Shown here piece after piece: positions 44,813 to 56,495 of a stretch of 64,000 nucleotides of DNA (its first letter is position 1; each line of letters opens with the position of its first letter). The stretch is from Tilletiopsis washingtonensis (Eukaryota; Basidiomycota; Exobasidiomycetes; Entylomatales), in contig NW_020312000.1 of the NCBI RefSeq assembly GCF_003144115.1, forward strand, positions 496,250 to 560,249, written 5' to 3'. The notes below the pieces were generated by a model that had not been told where the DNA came from, did no database searches, and saw nothing but the letters and a program-made list of their open reading frames with translations. The translations under genes were made by a program, and so were the position numbers.

Positions 44813-47046
44813 TCAGTCCTGCTCCACATCCGCCTCGCCCCCGCCGTCGGAGCGTTGCGAGCTGGCACTGGCGCCCGACGGCGTGCTTGAGCCGGCGCTC
44901 TCCTCCGGCTCTTCCTTGATCGCTGCCTCTTGCCGCTGCGGCTGCGCCTGCGACGAAGAGGAAGAAGGCTCCTCGGAACGGCCACGGATGGTGCTAGCAG
45001 ACGACGAAGAGGCGCGAGACGTCGTTGCTTGGGAAGAAGAGGGAGCGTAGGAGGGAGTGAAGGAGCGAGAGGAGGCGCGAGAGGTGGCCGACTGTCCAAC
45101 GGCATGTGTCAGTGGGCACCGCTCAACTAGACGGAGCTGAGTGGGGCAGCAAACTCACGCCGCCAACGGTACTCTCTCTCTCTGGCTCGCCCTTCCTCTG
45201 TCGAAGGCCTGCGCGTCGAGCCTGCTCCTCCTGATCCTCCTCTTCCTCTTCGCCCGCCATTCTCTCCTCCTCCTCAACATCCACCTCCTCCCACGTGCCC
45301 GCGCCCGCACTGTCGCCCACGTCCGTGTCTTCCTCCGTCTCTTCGTCGAGCCGATCCAGCACGCGTCGTCTGCCCGTCACCTCTTCATCCACTCCCGCCA
45401 TGCGGCGGCCCTCGGCCAAGTCGCGCAGCTGCTCTTGGCGGCGCGCCTCCTGCCGCTCCGCCTCGTCGCGCGCGCGCAACGACGCCAGGCTGCGCGCGCG
45501 CACATCCGTCTCCGTCTCTGTCTCGTCGCTCGCCGATTGCTCATCAGCCTCGCTGCTTGTCGAACGACTCTCTTGCGTGCTTCGAGTGGCCTCTCCACCC
45601 GGCGTCGTCGCCTCCTCGTCCGAGTCTTGGCGGCGACGACGACGTGTCCTCTCGCGCTCGCGGTCGACGTAGTTGTCCTCGACAGCCAATGAGGCGCCCG
45701 GGCCGAGCGAGGAGGTGTAGAGTGCTGCGAGCGCCCAGAGAGTCAAGGCGGAGACGAGCTCGAACGTCATGAAGAGTGAAGTGAAGAGGAGGAAGGAGGC
45801 GACGGGATGGTGGAACATGAAGTATCTGTGTTGCGTCGCAGAAGGCCAGTCAGCGATGTGAGCGTAGCGAGACGAGCGGCGGGGGTGCACGGCCGAGGGC
45901 CAGGGGGGCACTCACCGAAGGCCCTTGAGATGCGCATCGATGCGCAGCTGCACTCGAGTGGTCTGCAACTCGCCACGGCTGCGGAAGCCATCGGTGACGC
46001 CGACGACTGTGCCTCCCTCTCTCACACCTCCCACTCCATGTCCCCCTCCGTACTTCCAATACAGCTCCGCATCCTCCCTCCCGACGCGCACGCGTGCGCG
46101 CACGACGGGGTCGGGGCGCGGCGTGAAGGGATGCGACGAGGCGGCGGGCACGAGGATCTGTCGACGAAGCAGAGGCAGAGAGAGAATGGTGGTGGGGTTC
46201 GTGGAAAGAGGCAGGATCAGTGGGTCGGCGCGCGTCAGGGTATGCGTGAAGGCCTCGATTGCTCGAAGAGCCGCGGGCACTTGAGTGATGATTGCCTGCA
46301 TGTGCCGGCCCCCAAGAAGAAGAGGTCAGCGATCATATGTGGTGGGATGAGAGACGGCGGCACGTACGGAACGAGAGACGGAGTGCACGGAGATGTTGGA
46401 TGCAGTGAGCAGGTCAAGGGAGACCATGAAGTTGCCTGGAAACACGCCGCATCAGTGCTCTGCACCGCTTCATGTGCTTTGCGTGTGACGCACCAAGGTC
46501 GAGGTTCGCCGCACTCAGCGGCACGGCCAGGTCCAGGCTGACATCATACTCCTGGTCGCGCGCAAAGAGCAGCGCGCCCTGCTGCGCGGGCAGCATGGGG
46601 AACTCGGCCCAGGGCACGCCCTTTGCGCCGTAGTGCAGCCAGACGTCAAACGTGTGGCCAATGTCGGGCACCCAGGCGCGATAGAAGCCCACGTATGCGA
46701 CGACGGCGAGGGCCAGCGCGGCCCAGACGACGGCGGAGAGGACGCCGAGGCGCAGCACGAGGCGATGCGTGCGCGGCGAGACGACGAGCGCGACGATGGT
46801 GCGTGCGAGCGCGGCGAGGGGCGCGATGACGGTGGCGTGGAATGCGAGCGCCGGCCACTCGGCTGCGGGCGGCAGCTGGGCCAGCGCCTCGGAGACTTGC
46901 GGCGGCAGCAGCGGCGGCGGAGGCACGCGCTGCGAAGAGGAGACGCGTGCATGCCGCGAGGAGGGCAGCGACGCCGACGCCGACGACGACGGCACGCGCG
47001 GCCCGGATGCGCTGCGCGCGAAGTCGGGCGGCCGACGGGCGGCCAT
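44813..47046 (-). CDS. SEI1: Seipin (lipid-droplet assembly protein), with long acidic tail
   Basis: Seipin sits at ER/lipid-droplet contacts. Exons: 47046-46494, 46435-46368, 46295-45916, 45825-45159, 45091-44813; 648 residues. A first membrane helix (VLSAVVWAALALAVVAYVGF) is followed by the luminal beta-sandwich domain with EYDVSLDLAVPLSAANLDLG then NFMVSLDLLTASNISVHSVS, the seipin signature. The second helix is FMFHHPVASFLLFTSLFMTF. After it comes a cytosolic tail of about 290 residues, rich in Glu, Ser and Arg (TEEDTDVGDSAGAGTWEEVD). This is much longer than yeast Sei1. Five exons, all in frame. Start codons of SEI1 and HTS1 are 113 bp apart. Confidence 0.92.
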
Positions 47047-47159
47047 GGCGGAGGAGGGAGTGGTGGAGGGGAACAAGGAGAAGAGAGGCGCTTCAGGGTG
47101 CGGCTGCATGCGCGCGCGGGCCACTCCAGGCGGCGTGGGAACGGCAGTGACGTGCGCCT
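47047..47159. promoter_or_regulatory. Compact shared promoter of SEI1 and HTS1
   Basis: Only 113 bp separate the SEI1 start from the first HTS1 ATG (314 bp to the second likely start at 47361). Both promoters must sit in this interval or extend into the coding regions. No TATA box is evident. Inferred from geometry only. Confidence 0.45.
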
Positions 47160-49428
47160 GTGAAACGCGCCGCGGCACGTGAGCAGCAAGCGCGCCAAAT
47201 GCGCTGCGCCGTGCCTCCTCCTCGCCTTGCTCCCCAACGCCCACCCCTCTCTGCGCGGCATTCCCCTCTGCGCCGCTTGATGCGCCCAGCGCTGCGTCCG
47301 CTTGCCCGTCTGCTCCGCCCGCCGCACCCGCACCCGCCCGCCCCGCTCCGCCGCTGCAGCATGTCTGCGCCCCTCGACCGCGCCGCGCTCGACGCCGCCG
47401 TGGCCGCGCAGGGCATCAAGGTGCGCGACCTCAAGATCGCAAAGGCCGCCGCCGACGTCGTCGACCCCGAGATAAAGGCGCTGCTGCGCCTCAAGGAGCA
47501 GCTCAAGCAGCTCACCCTCGCCGACGCGCCCGCCGCCGGCGCCAGCAAGGCCGCGCCCGCCGCGGCCTTCATGCTCAAGACGCCCAAGGGCACGCGCGAC
47601 TGGGAGCCGCTGAGCATGGCGCTGCGCGCGCGCATCTTCGACGCCATCACGCGCGTCTTCCAGCGCCACGGCGCCGTGACCATCGACACGCCCGTCTTTG
47701 AGCGCCGCGAGATTCTCAGCGGCAAGTACGGCGAGGACTCGAAGCTGATCTACGACTTGCAAGACCAGGGCGGCGAGCTGTGCAGCCTGCGCTACGACTT
47801 GACGGTGCGTTGCCGCGCGCCTCTGCTGCCGCGGCCGCTCCGTCTCGCGCAGCCAAGGCTGATGCACCCGACGCCTCTCCTCTGCCAGGTCCCGTTTGCA
47901 CGCTTCGTAGCGATGAACCCGACCGAGTATGGCAGCATCAAGCGCTACCACATTGCCAAGGTGTACCGCCGCGACCAGCCGGCACTGAGCAAGGGTCGCT
48001 TCAGGGAGTTCTATCAGTGTGTGAGTGGCGCATGCCGATGCACTGTCGCAGGGGTGCGAGACGGCCAGGCGGGCGAGGGACGCGCAACGGCGGAAAGAGA
48101 TGGGGAATGGCGCGCTGCTGGGCCGTGCCGGTGCTTTGCCCCGCCCCTCCCCGAGACTCATCTCTCTTGCGTGCCAGGACTTTGACATCGCCGGCGTGTA
48201 CGACCCCATGGTGCCCGACGCCGAGATCCTCCTCATCCTCGTCGAGGCGCTGGACGCACTGGGCATTGAAAACTTCACCGTCAAGCTCAACCACCGCAAG
48301 ATTCTCGACGGCCTCTTTGCGGTGTGTGGCGTGCCCGCCGACAAGACGCGGGCGATTTCGTCTGCGGTGGACAAGCTCGACAAGAGTCCCTGGAGCGAGG
48401 TGAGGAGGGAAATGACGGTGGACAAGGGACTGGATGAGCAGGTGGCCGACCGGATTGGAGAGTACGTCAAGCTGAAGGGTGAGTGGGCCGATCCATGCCG
48501 GACGCGCCTGCGATGTTGGCTGACGCAGTGGCATGTCAGGCGGTGCCGAGCTGCTCGAGAAGCTCTCTGCCGACGCCGTGCTGACGGGCAACAAGATGGC
48601 CTCGGAGGGCCTCAAGGACATGGCGCTGCTCTTCGGCTTCCTCGAAGTGTTCGGCATCATGGATCGCATCTCCTTTGACCTGTCGCTCGCACGCGGCCTC
48701 GACTACTACACGGGCATCATCTACGAGGCCGTCACTGCTGCTTCTGCGCCGCCCTCGGCACCTGCTGCGGGGCAGGCCGTTTCGGCGCCGGCGCCGGCGC
48801 CGAAGAAGGCCAAGAAGAAGCTTGCGCCCGGCGAGGAGGAGGAGGACATCGACGAGTCGTCCGTCGGCGTCGGCTCCATCGCCGCAGGCGGACGCTACGA
48901 CCATCTCGTCGGCATGTTCAGCGGCAGCAAGAAGCCCGATGCCGTGCCGTGCGTGGGCGTGAGCATCGGCGTGGAGCGCGTCTTTGCCATCATGATGGCG
49001 CGCCTGCGCGAGCAGGAGGCGGCGGGCGAGAAGAGCAGCGTGCGGGCAAAGCCCGTGGATGTGTTTGTGATGAGCATGGGCGGCGACGGCTTCCTCAAGG
49101 AACGCATGAAGACGGCAAAGATGCTCTGGGATGCTGGTGTCAAGGTACGTCGCCCTTCCCGAGGCCCTCCTCGCCTCGCTGCTGACTTGATGCGCGACAG
49201 GCCGAGTTCCTCTACAAGACCAAGCCCAAGCCGGCGCCGCAATGGGCCGCCATCGAGAAGGACGCCGTGCCGTATACGCTCATCATTGCGCCGGAAGAGT
49301 GGGCCGCCGGCACGGTGCGCGTCAAGAAGCAGGGCGGCAAGGACTCGGAGGAGGGCCAGGGCAAGGGCGAGGTCGTGGCGCTGGCCGAGGTGGCCGAGTA
49401 TCTGAAGCGGAAGCTGGCCGAGCCGTGA
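47160..49428 (+). CDS. HTS1: Histidyl-tRNA synthetase, probably cytosolic and mitochondrial
   Basis: Exons: 47160-47804, 47889-48020, 48178-48478, 48540-49144, 49201-49428; 636 residues from the first ATG. Class II motifs: [30 protein letters not shown] and LRYDLT. Histidine-site motifs: [20 protein letters not shown] and [34 protein letters not shown] precedes the catalytic [11 protein letters not shown] Lys/Glu insertion lies at about residues 455-490 ([17 protein letters not shown]). The first 67 residues are basic and Pro/Arg-rich, and an in-frame ATG at 47361 begins [20 protein letters not shown], the standard cytosolic N-terminus. Upstream ATGs (47160, 47199, 47280) would add a mitochondrial leader, as in yeast HTS1. 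Confidence 0.96.
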
Positions 49429-49511
49429 GTAGGTGAGCAATGAACACAAATAGAGCAGTCCGTGTATTTCATCGCGCGCGCGGACATGCGGCGCTCTCTA
49501 CGCTCCTGAGC

Positions 49512-52500
49512 TCAGTCCGAACCCCAGCCATCATCGCTCGGCGCTCTTCTCGCCGCCGCGTTGATGCGAGCATTGGGGCCCTCATTCTCATCCATCTTTG
49601 CCTTTGCGAAGACGGAGCTGAGCACGCGCTCGGAACGCTCCGACTCCGTCTCTTCGCGCGCCACATAGCCCTTGACGTGCGTCGACTTGCTGACTGGCGC
49701 TGCTGCCTGTGAGACTGGGAGAGGAGCAGGACGTCAGATGCCGTGCTGAGGAGTGGGGAGAGAGCGAAGTGACGCACGTGGCTGCATGCCCTCGGGACAC
49801 AGGTCCTCGTACGAGTCCTCTGCGCCATCTTCACCCTCCATCCATGCCCTCGCCGTTGTCGCCGCCTGCAGCACGCGCGTCGGCGGGAAGACGTCATCCT
49901 GAAACAGCTCCGGCCTTGCGCGCGGCACGCGCCACGAGACCATCATCAGCTCCGACTTGGTCAGCCTCAGCGCCCTTGCCACCTCGACGGCCTGCACGTC
50001 GCAGCTTTGCTTCGGCAGGAAGGCGAGGCCGAGCTGAGGCTGGCCATGCTGGAAGGCAGGCAGCGCAGCGAAGACATCGGCAGGCCGAGGAGCATCGACG
50101 CGCACCTCGTACGCTGCGACAGGCTCGGACTTGGCGCAGAGGAAGAGCACCTGCGAGTCGCCGTCCCAGTGAGGGAAGAGCACGGCGGGCGACACATCGA
50201 GCGTGGTAAATGCCACGGCAGTCAAGCCGGCGGCAGCGGAGAACTTGAAGAGCTGAAGCTCACGCGCGGACCCCGCGCCGTGTCCCACGGAAAGCAGGTG
50301 CGCCTCGTCGAGCCAGATGACGCGGAAGGAGCGAGGCGAGGCATGTGCGGCCACCTCTGCGATGCTCGAGCCTGTGCGAGGATCAAAGACGCGCAGCTTG
50401 CGGTCCTTGCATGCGAGCGCCAGATGAAGGCCATCGGCACGCCACGCCAGCGAGAAGGCTCCGCCGCCGGGCACGTCGAGCGAGGCGAGCGGCGAGGATG
50501 CGGAAGAACGAATGTCGAGAAGATGCAGCTGACCCTCGGCGTCGGTCGGCGCAATGGCAAAGAGTCCCTCGGCTCGCGGATGAGGCGCAATCTCTCCGGG
50601 TCGAGAGGCGCCGGGCAACTGCAGCGTCAGGCTGGGCTGCGTCTCGCCTGCCTGCGAAGCGACCTCCCACACGCGCACCTTGCCATCTTCTGCCGCTGCG
50701 ATGACTCGCGCGTCGCCAAACGGATCGACGCAGAAGTCCAGCACTGCCGCGCCTGAAGAGAGGGCAGGCAGTGCTGCAGGCAACCTGCCCGTCTGCGCCA
50801 GGCGATGCACGCCGAGGCGGCCGCCGGGCCCGGAGAGCGGCACGACGAAAAGTAGAGGTGAAACGGCGAGCATGCGGGCGTCGGGAGCACGCGAGATGTC
50901 GAGGCCTGACAGCGACTGGTATGCGGAGATGAGAGGCGTGGAAGCAGTGACGAAACGGCGTGACCAGCGTGGGCCAGTGGGAGAAGCACGCGGCGCGCTG
51001 GCCGTCTTGCGAATGCTGGACGTCGGAGCGGGCTGCGCAGCGGCGGTCTTGCGTACGGGAGCGGGCACCGATGACCTGGCGGCGCTCCCGGCGGAAGCAC
51101 CGTTGCTAGGTGCTTGACGTGCAGTCGTCTCGACACTGCTCGGCTGTGCATCTTGCGAGGGCTGTGCAGGCTGCGAGGGCTGCGAGAGCTGCGAGGCCGT
51201 ACTCGAAGGCGCAGCGGTCTCGGCGGCGACAGCTGTTGCGGGTGTCGGAGTGATGCTCTGCGCCATCCCAGGCCCAGAGGCAGCTTGCGGCATTTGTCTT
51301 TGTGCTTGTTGCATCGAGGCCGGCAATGCTGCTGTAGGCACAATCGGAGCAGCAGCGGCGACCGAAGCAGCCTGACTCTGCATCGGCTGCGTCGGCTGTC
51401 TCTTTTCCGGCGCGGCCTTGCGCAGCTTCGGATCAAGCTGCAGCATCGCCAGCTTCTTATTCTGGCCCTCCAGCCACTGTCCAGCGGTGTGCGGCGTGTC
51501 CCTCCAGTCCATCGTGTCGGGAAACAAGTCGCTGTGGAAGTCGATGTACTGCCGTCTCGGCACGACGACGCTGACGGGCACGATTGCGTCGCCTCCGGCG
51601 CCCGGCGGCGAGGGCACATAGAGCTTCGCAATCTCTCCTCGCATCACGTCCAGTAAGGGCGCCACGGGCGCAAGAGCAGCAGCGCCACCGGCGGCAAAGG
51701 AGAGTGGCTGTGTGCCCTGCGTGCCGGAGGCATTGAGGTCGGCCCAGTGCAATGCTGAAGAAGTGCGAGAGGTGAAGTAGACGATGGAACGATCACTGTC
51801 GACGACTGGCTCGAGCGGAGAGGTGCCGTCGTATGCCAAACGCTGGGCCGCAGAGGAGGGAGAGCGTACGTCATAGTACGCCCACTCGGGCTGTCGAGTA
51901 GAGGAGAAGCCCGTGCTGAGGAAGTTGTGCGAGCCGCTCGCGGTGAACGTGAAGCGAGTGGGGCGGGCGGGAGCGTGCACTTTGCTCGTCGTCTGCGCCC
52001 GTGCAAGCTGATGAGTCCTGATGTGCCGGCGTGAACTGATGTGCACTGAGACTCACAAGAACAGGCTCAACACCGGCACGCGGATCCCACAAGCGCACAG
52101 AGCCACTCGAGTCTGTCGCGCCCACCACGGTGCCGTCGAGGCTCCACGCGCCCGCAGTCGCAGCAGCACTCGCATCCGCAGCGTCCACATTCCACTTGAG
52201 CGACGCCTCTGCAGTCTTGATGTCCCATACGCGCAGTTGCCTGCCGGTGCCCACCAGCAGCAAGCCGGCGCTGGTGGGGTGCCATGCGGCGATGCTGCAG
52301 TGTGCGCGTTCAGAGGAGGCGAGACTTGCCACGACGGGCGCGTCGAGAGACGCATGCGCAGCCGAGCCCAGCTGCCGCACTGCAACGGAGCCGGCACTGC
52401 CGCCCGCCGCCAGCATCGCCGAGTCGTCGTGCGAGTCGAACGGCGCCACGTGCCACGCCGCCAGGCTTTCGCCCGGCGGCGCGGCCGCGAGATGCGGCGC

Positions 52501-52740
52501 CGCCTTGTTGTGGCGCTTGGACGCGCGCACGTCGAGGCGCAGCAGCGTGCCGGCGCTGCTGCCGCGCACCAGCAGCGCCTGGCCGTCGGGCGTGAGCGCC
52601 AGCAGAGCGGCGGCGGATGCATCGCCCGAGGCCGGGGCCGCGAGAGGCAGCTCTTCGTGCCGCCCTGCGCCGGCGCCGGGCTTGGCGGGCGTGGCGACGA
52701 GGTTGCGCCAGGGCGACGCGGCGAAGCGTGAGGGCGGCAT
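49512..52740 (-). CDS. Tandem-propeller coronin (coronin-7/POD-1 type)
   Basis: Coronins bind actin and regulate Arp2/3; long coronins also act at the Golgi and endosomes. Exons: 52740-52057, 52007-49778, 49714-49512; 1038 residues. The N-terminus SRFAASPWRNLVATPAKP matches the coronin start. The first WD40 propeller ends with the family block PRRQYIDFHSDLFPDTMDW. A Gln/Ser/Pro/Ala-rich linker follows (about residues 425-600). The second propeller ends with the same block type, PELFQDDVFPPTRVL. The C-terminus carries EDSYEDLCPEGMQP and the acidic end APSDDGWGSD, resembling the acidic Trp motif that contacts Arp2/3. The two repeated blocks are what identify the tandem class. Convergent with HTS1 (83 bp). 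Confidence 0.9.
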
Positions 52741-52985
52741 GGGCAAGGCACAGCGTGCGGTGGTGCAGGCGCGGCGATGTGGATGGAGGGGGAGGGTGCG
52801 GAGGAGGGCAAGAAGGCTTGGCTAGCGCGCGCGGCGCTGCATGCGGAGCGCAGGCGAGGGTGGCCCGAGCGTGGGCGCAGAGGAGTCGCTGTCGCGCGCC
52901 ATGCACCCACAGCGCCGCCAGGAGGTGCCGCCTCGGCAGCCCCATCTTGCCTCACCTCCACCACACACTGCCCCTCTCCCTCGCC

Positions 52986-55900
52986 ATGGTGCTGCGGTCC
53001 GCGCCCGCCGCGTCGCACTATGCCGACCTGTCCTTCGAGGACATTCTCGAGGAGCTCAGCAGCCGCTTCATCATCAACCTGCCCGCCGAGGAGCTCAGCA
53101 GCATCGAGCGCATCTGCTTCCAGGTCGAGCAGGCGTGAGTGGGGGGCGCGCGTGGGGCGCGGCATGCAGGCGAGGCATACTGCGGCGCGCTTATGCCTCC
53201 TTCTGCGCAGCCACTGGTTCTACGAAGACTTCCTGCGCCCCCTCAACCCCTCGCTGCCCTCCCTGTCCCTGCGCCGCTTCTCGGCGCAGCTGCTGCACAC
53301 GAGCGCACGCAGCGTGCCGCTGATCCAGCGCTACGTCGCCGGCGCCGCGGGCGCCGCGGGCGATGCGGCACTGCAGCTGGCGTTTGAGGAGTTCATGCGC
53401 TACAAGACGCGCGTGCCCGTGTGCGGCGTCGTGCTCGTGAACCGCACGTGGGACAAGGTGAGTCTGCTGCGAGGCGACAAGAGGCGCTTCTGGGCAGAGA
53501 GGAGCGCAGAGGGGCCAACGGTCGGCACGAGACTTGGCAGCGGGCAGGCGCGGTGGCCTGCGTGCAACTCTGTTGCCGAGCAAGTGCTGGGCGCGCTGCC
53601 GTGGCCTCGCGCTTCAGCTCAAGCGCGCTTGGCTGCTGTGTGCGAGGTGCCGGGCGTTTGCTTCCTCGCTGCTCTGCCCAAGCCTTGCCAGCCGCTCTGT
53701 ACACGAATGCCACGCTTCTCCTTCCGCCCCTATGCTCATGCCCCTCTCGCAGTGCCTGCTCGTCAAAGGCTGGAAGTCTTCCGCCGCCTGGGGCTTCCCC
53801 AAGGGCAAGATCAACCAGAACGAAAGCGAGCGCGACTGTGCCGTGCGCGAGGTGCTGGAGGAGACGGGCTTTGACTGCGGCCACTTGCTGCCGAGCGAGA
53901 GCAGCGACTACATGGACTTGACGATGAGGGAACAGAGGATACGCCTCTACATCGTGCCCGGCGTGGAGGAGACGACCAAGTTTGAGACGTTGACGAGAAA
54001 GGAGATCTCGGTGAGTGAAAGCGCGAAGAGAGGGGGAGGGGGAGGGGGGAGCAGGTGCGGCCATGCGATGGGGAATGGCGAGGTGCGGCACTTCTCGCTA
54101 AAGAATGTGCTGCGAGCTGGCGCTGCTCCAGACATGGCCCAGCACTGCCTGTGTCGCACACGCTCACGAGGCATCTCGGGCCAGAAAATTGCATGGTTCA
54201 AGCTGTCCGACCTGCCGACGTGGAAGAAGGACAAGCAGCCGGCCGCGGGGCTAGGCGGCAAGTTCTACATGGTCTCTCCGTTTGTCGGGCGTCTGCGAGG
54301 CTGGGTCAGCGAGCATCGCAAGCTGCCCTCTGGCACTGCCGCTGCGGCAGCTGCCGCAGGTTCGTCTCCACTGCCGGTGCACGCCAAGGCTGCGCCTGCG
54401 TCGTCGTCGCCGCCGAAACAGCTGGCGGCCAGCTCGTCGCAAGCGCGGCCGAAGACGCCGACTGCGCCAAAAGCACTGCGCGCACCGGCGGATGCGCCTA
54501 CGGGCCCGCGTGCAGATCGCATCAAGGCCAGAGCGGCCGACAACGCAGCACCGCATCCGCAACCGCCCGCGCCGCTCTTCGCCGACACGTCTGCCCTGTT
54601 TCCCTTTTCCTCCGCCGCCGCCGCAGCGCCGCCTGCACCACCGCCAGTGGAGGCGCCGAGCGCGGCAGGCCTGCGTGCGCTGCTCGGCATGGGCAGCAGC
54701 TCGTCTGCGTCTGCGTCTGAGCCTGCGCCGCTGCTGAACGCAGCGCGGGCGGGAGATGAGGCGCATCGACCGCGCGGCGAAGGACTCAATGGCGTAGGGG
54801 CACAGATGATTGATGATGCAGGCGACGCTCGCAGTAGACAGCTGCTCGAATTGTTGAGAGGTCCTGCGGCGCCGCTTGCCGATGCAGCAGCGCACGATGG
54901 CGCGCGAGCACAAGCCGAGGAACAGGCGCCATTGGATGAGAGGGAGCGTGGCACGGCCGCACTACTGGCGGCGCTCAACATCGGTTCTGGCGCAGGCGAA
55001 CGCATCGTTGCGACCTCATCGGCGACAGCAGGTCCCAGTCAAACGCGTCGTCGCCCTTCGCACAACCGCGAGCCATCTGCGCTGCTCACGCTGCTTCGCG
55101 GCGACGCTGCGTCGGCTGGCGATGCACTCGAGGGACGTCCGCTAGGCCTGGGCAACGCAGACTCCCCACTGCCTGCTCCGCGCGCGAAGAACACGGCGCA
55201 TGCGCAGAGCCTGCTCAAGCTCATCAGTCCGGCGCACGGAAGCTTCTCGGTGCCTTCGTCTGCGGCGGCGCACGTCGACGAGGAACATGCGAGCAGCTTC
55301 GCGGCACAGCAAGCGCAGCCGCAGCAACAGACATACGGCGACAAGAACGAGGATCGCTCCCGGCAACACGAGGCGCTACTGGCCGGTCTCTTGAACGCTC
55401 AAGCTCCTGCGCGCGCAGTGGAGGCACCGTCTGATGCTCAAGCGCGTGATCTGCTGGCGCTGCTCAGCGCATCGGCGCCTGCGCCACCGCACGCTTCGTA
55501 TGTGTCGCCCACGCATGCGCACGCACATGCCGCGCACCCTCCATCGTATCCCGCGGCGGCGGCGCCGCAGTCGCAAGGACAGCTGCAAGGCTCGCAGCTA
55601 CTCGCGACGCTCAATGGCGCTCCAGGTCCGCAGATGCATGCTCATCAGTCGCCGACGTCGGCTCAGCATTACCAGCAGCAGCCTCAGCAGATGCACATGC
55701 CCATGCACTCGCACGTGCACCACATGCAGATGCAGCAGATGCAAAGCGCAGAAGCGGAGATGCTGGCTCGCGCAGCAAGAGAGTATCGTTTCCCGCCTTT
55801 GCCGCAAGCGCAACTTGCACAGCAGCAGCAGCAGCAGCAGCAGCCGCCGCCGCCGCCTCCAGTAAGAGTCCAGCCTGCTTCGCAGCCATCAAGCCAAGGC

Positions 55901-56290
55901 GCAGCGCCGAACGGCCAGGGGCAGGGCGGTCTGCTGGCGCTCCTCAATGCTCCTCGCAGTCCCGCCGCTGAAAGTCAAGCTCAGCAGCAGCAGGCACAGC
56001 CGCCAGGCTCGTCGCTGCACGCATTCAGTGGCGCTGCGTCGCACTTGCACCTGGGCGCTTCTGTCGTCCCTCCTCCGTGGGCAACGGCGCCCTTCGGAGC
56101 AGCCGTGCCTCATCTCCTCCCGCCGGGGTACGCAGCGCCGCCGCCGCAGGCATTCTTCGGCCTTCCTTCGCCGCAGCAGCAACACTTGATGCAGCATCCT
56201 CTGCCGCCGCCGCCGCACTGGGTGCAGGCGCAGCTGATGCGTGCGCAGCAGGGCGCACCGGCACCGGCACAGGCGCAGGCGCCTTACTAG
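52986..56290 (+). CDS. DCP2: mRNA-decapping enzyme Dcp2 with long motif-rich tail
   Basis: Dcp2 hydrolyses the mRNA cap in the cytosol and P-bodies. Exons: 52986-53134, 53211-53457, 53753-54010, 54185-56290; 919 residues. The N-terminal regulatory domain includes LSFEDILEELSSRFIINLPA. The Nudix box is at about 146-168, GFPKGKINQNESE followed by REVLEETGF; catalytic Glu residues are present. Box B contains KIAWFKLSDLPTWKKDK. After about residue 280 the tail is disordered, Ala/Gln/His/Pro-rich, and carries nine spaced leucine-rich motifs (see findings). A 15-residue Gln/Pro run lies near 55820-55860. Convergent with SDE2 (205 bp), divergent from the coronin gene (245 bp). Confidence 0.96.
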
Positions 56291-56495
56291 GACACGCGCC
56301 GCCTCTGTTGCCTCTCTGTCGCGACACTACATCAGGCAGCGTGGTCGTGCGCAATGAGCATGCGTCCTGATGAAGAGATTGCGAAAGTGACGTGAGCGTA
56401 TTGTACAGGAAGAGGCCTAGAGACGTAAGCTGAGAATGACGAGAGCGTCGGCGCGACGGAGCGAAAGAGTGGCGAGCGAGCGATGCGGCACAACT

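Noticed and set aside
46515-48470. A 651-codon frame crossing SEI1 and HTS1 on the minus strand
   Set aside because: It overlaps two well-identified genes in wrong frames and carries no motif.
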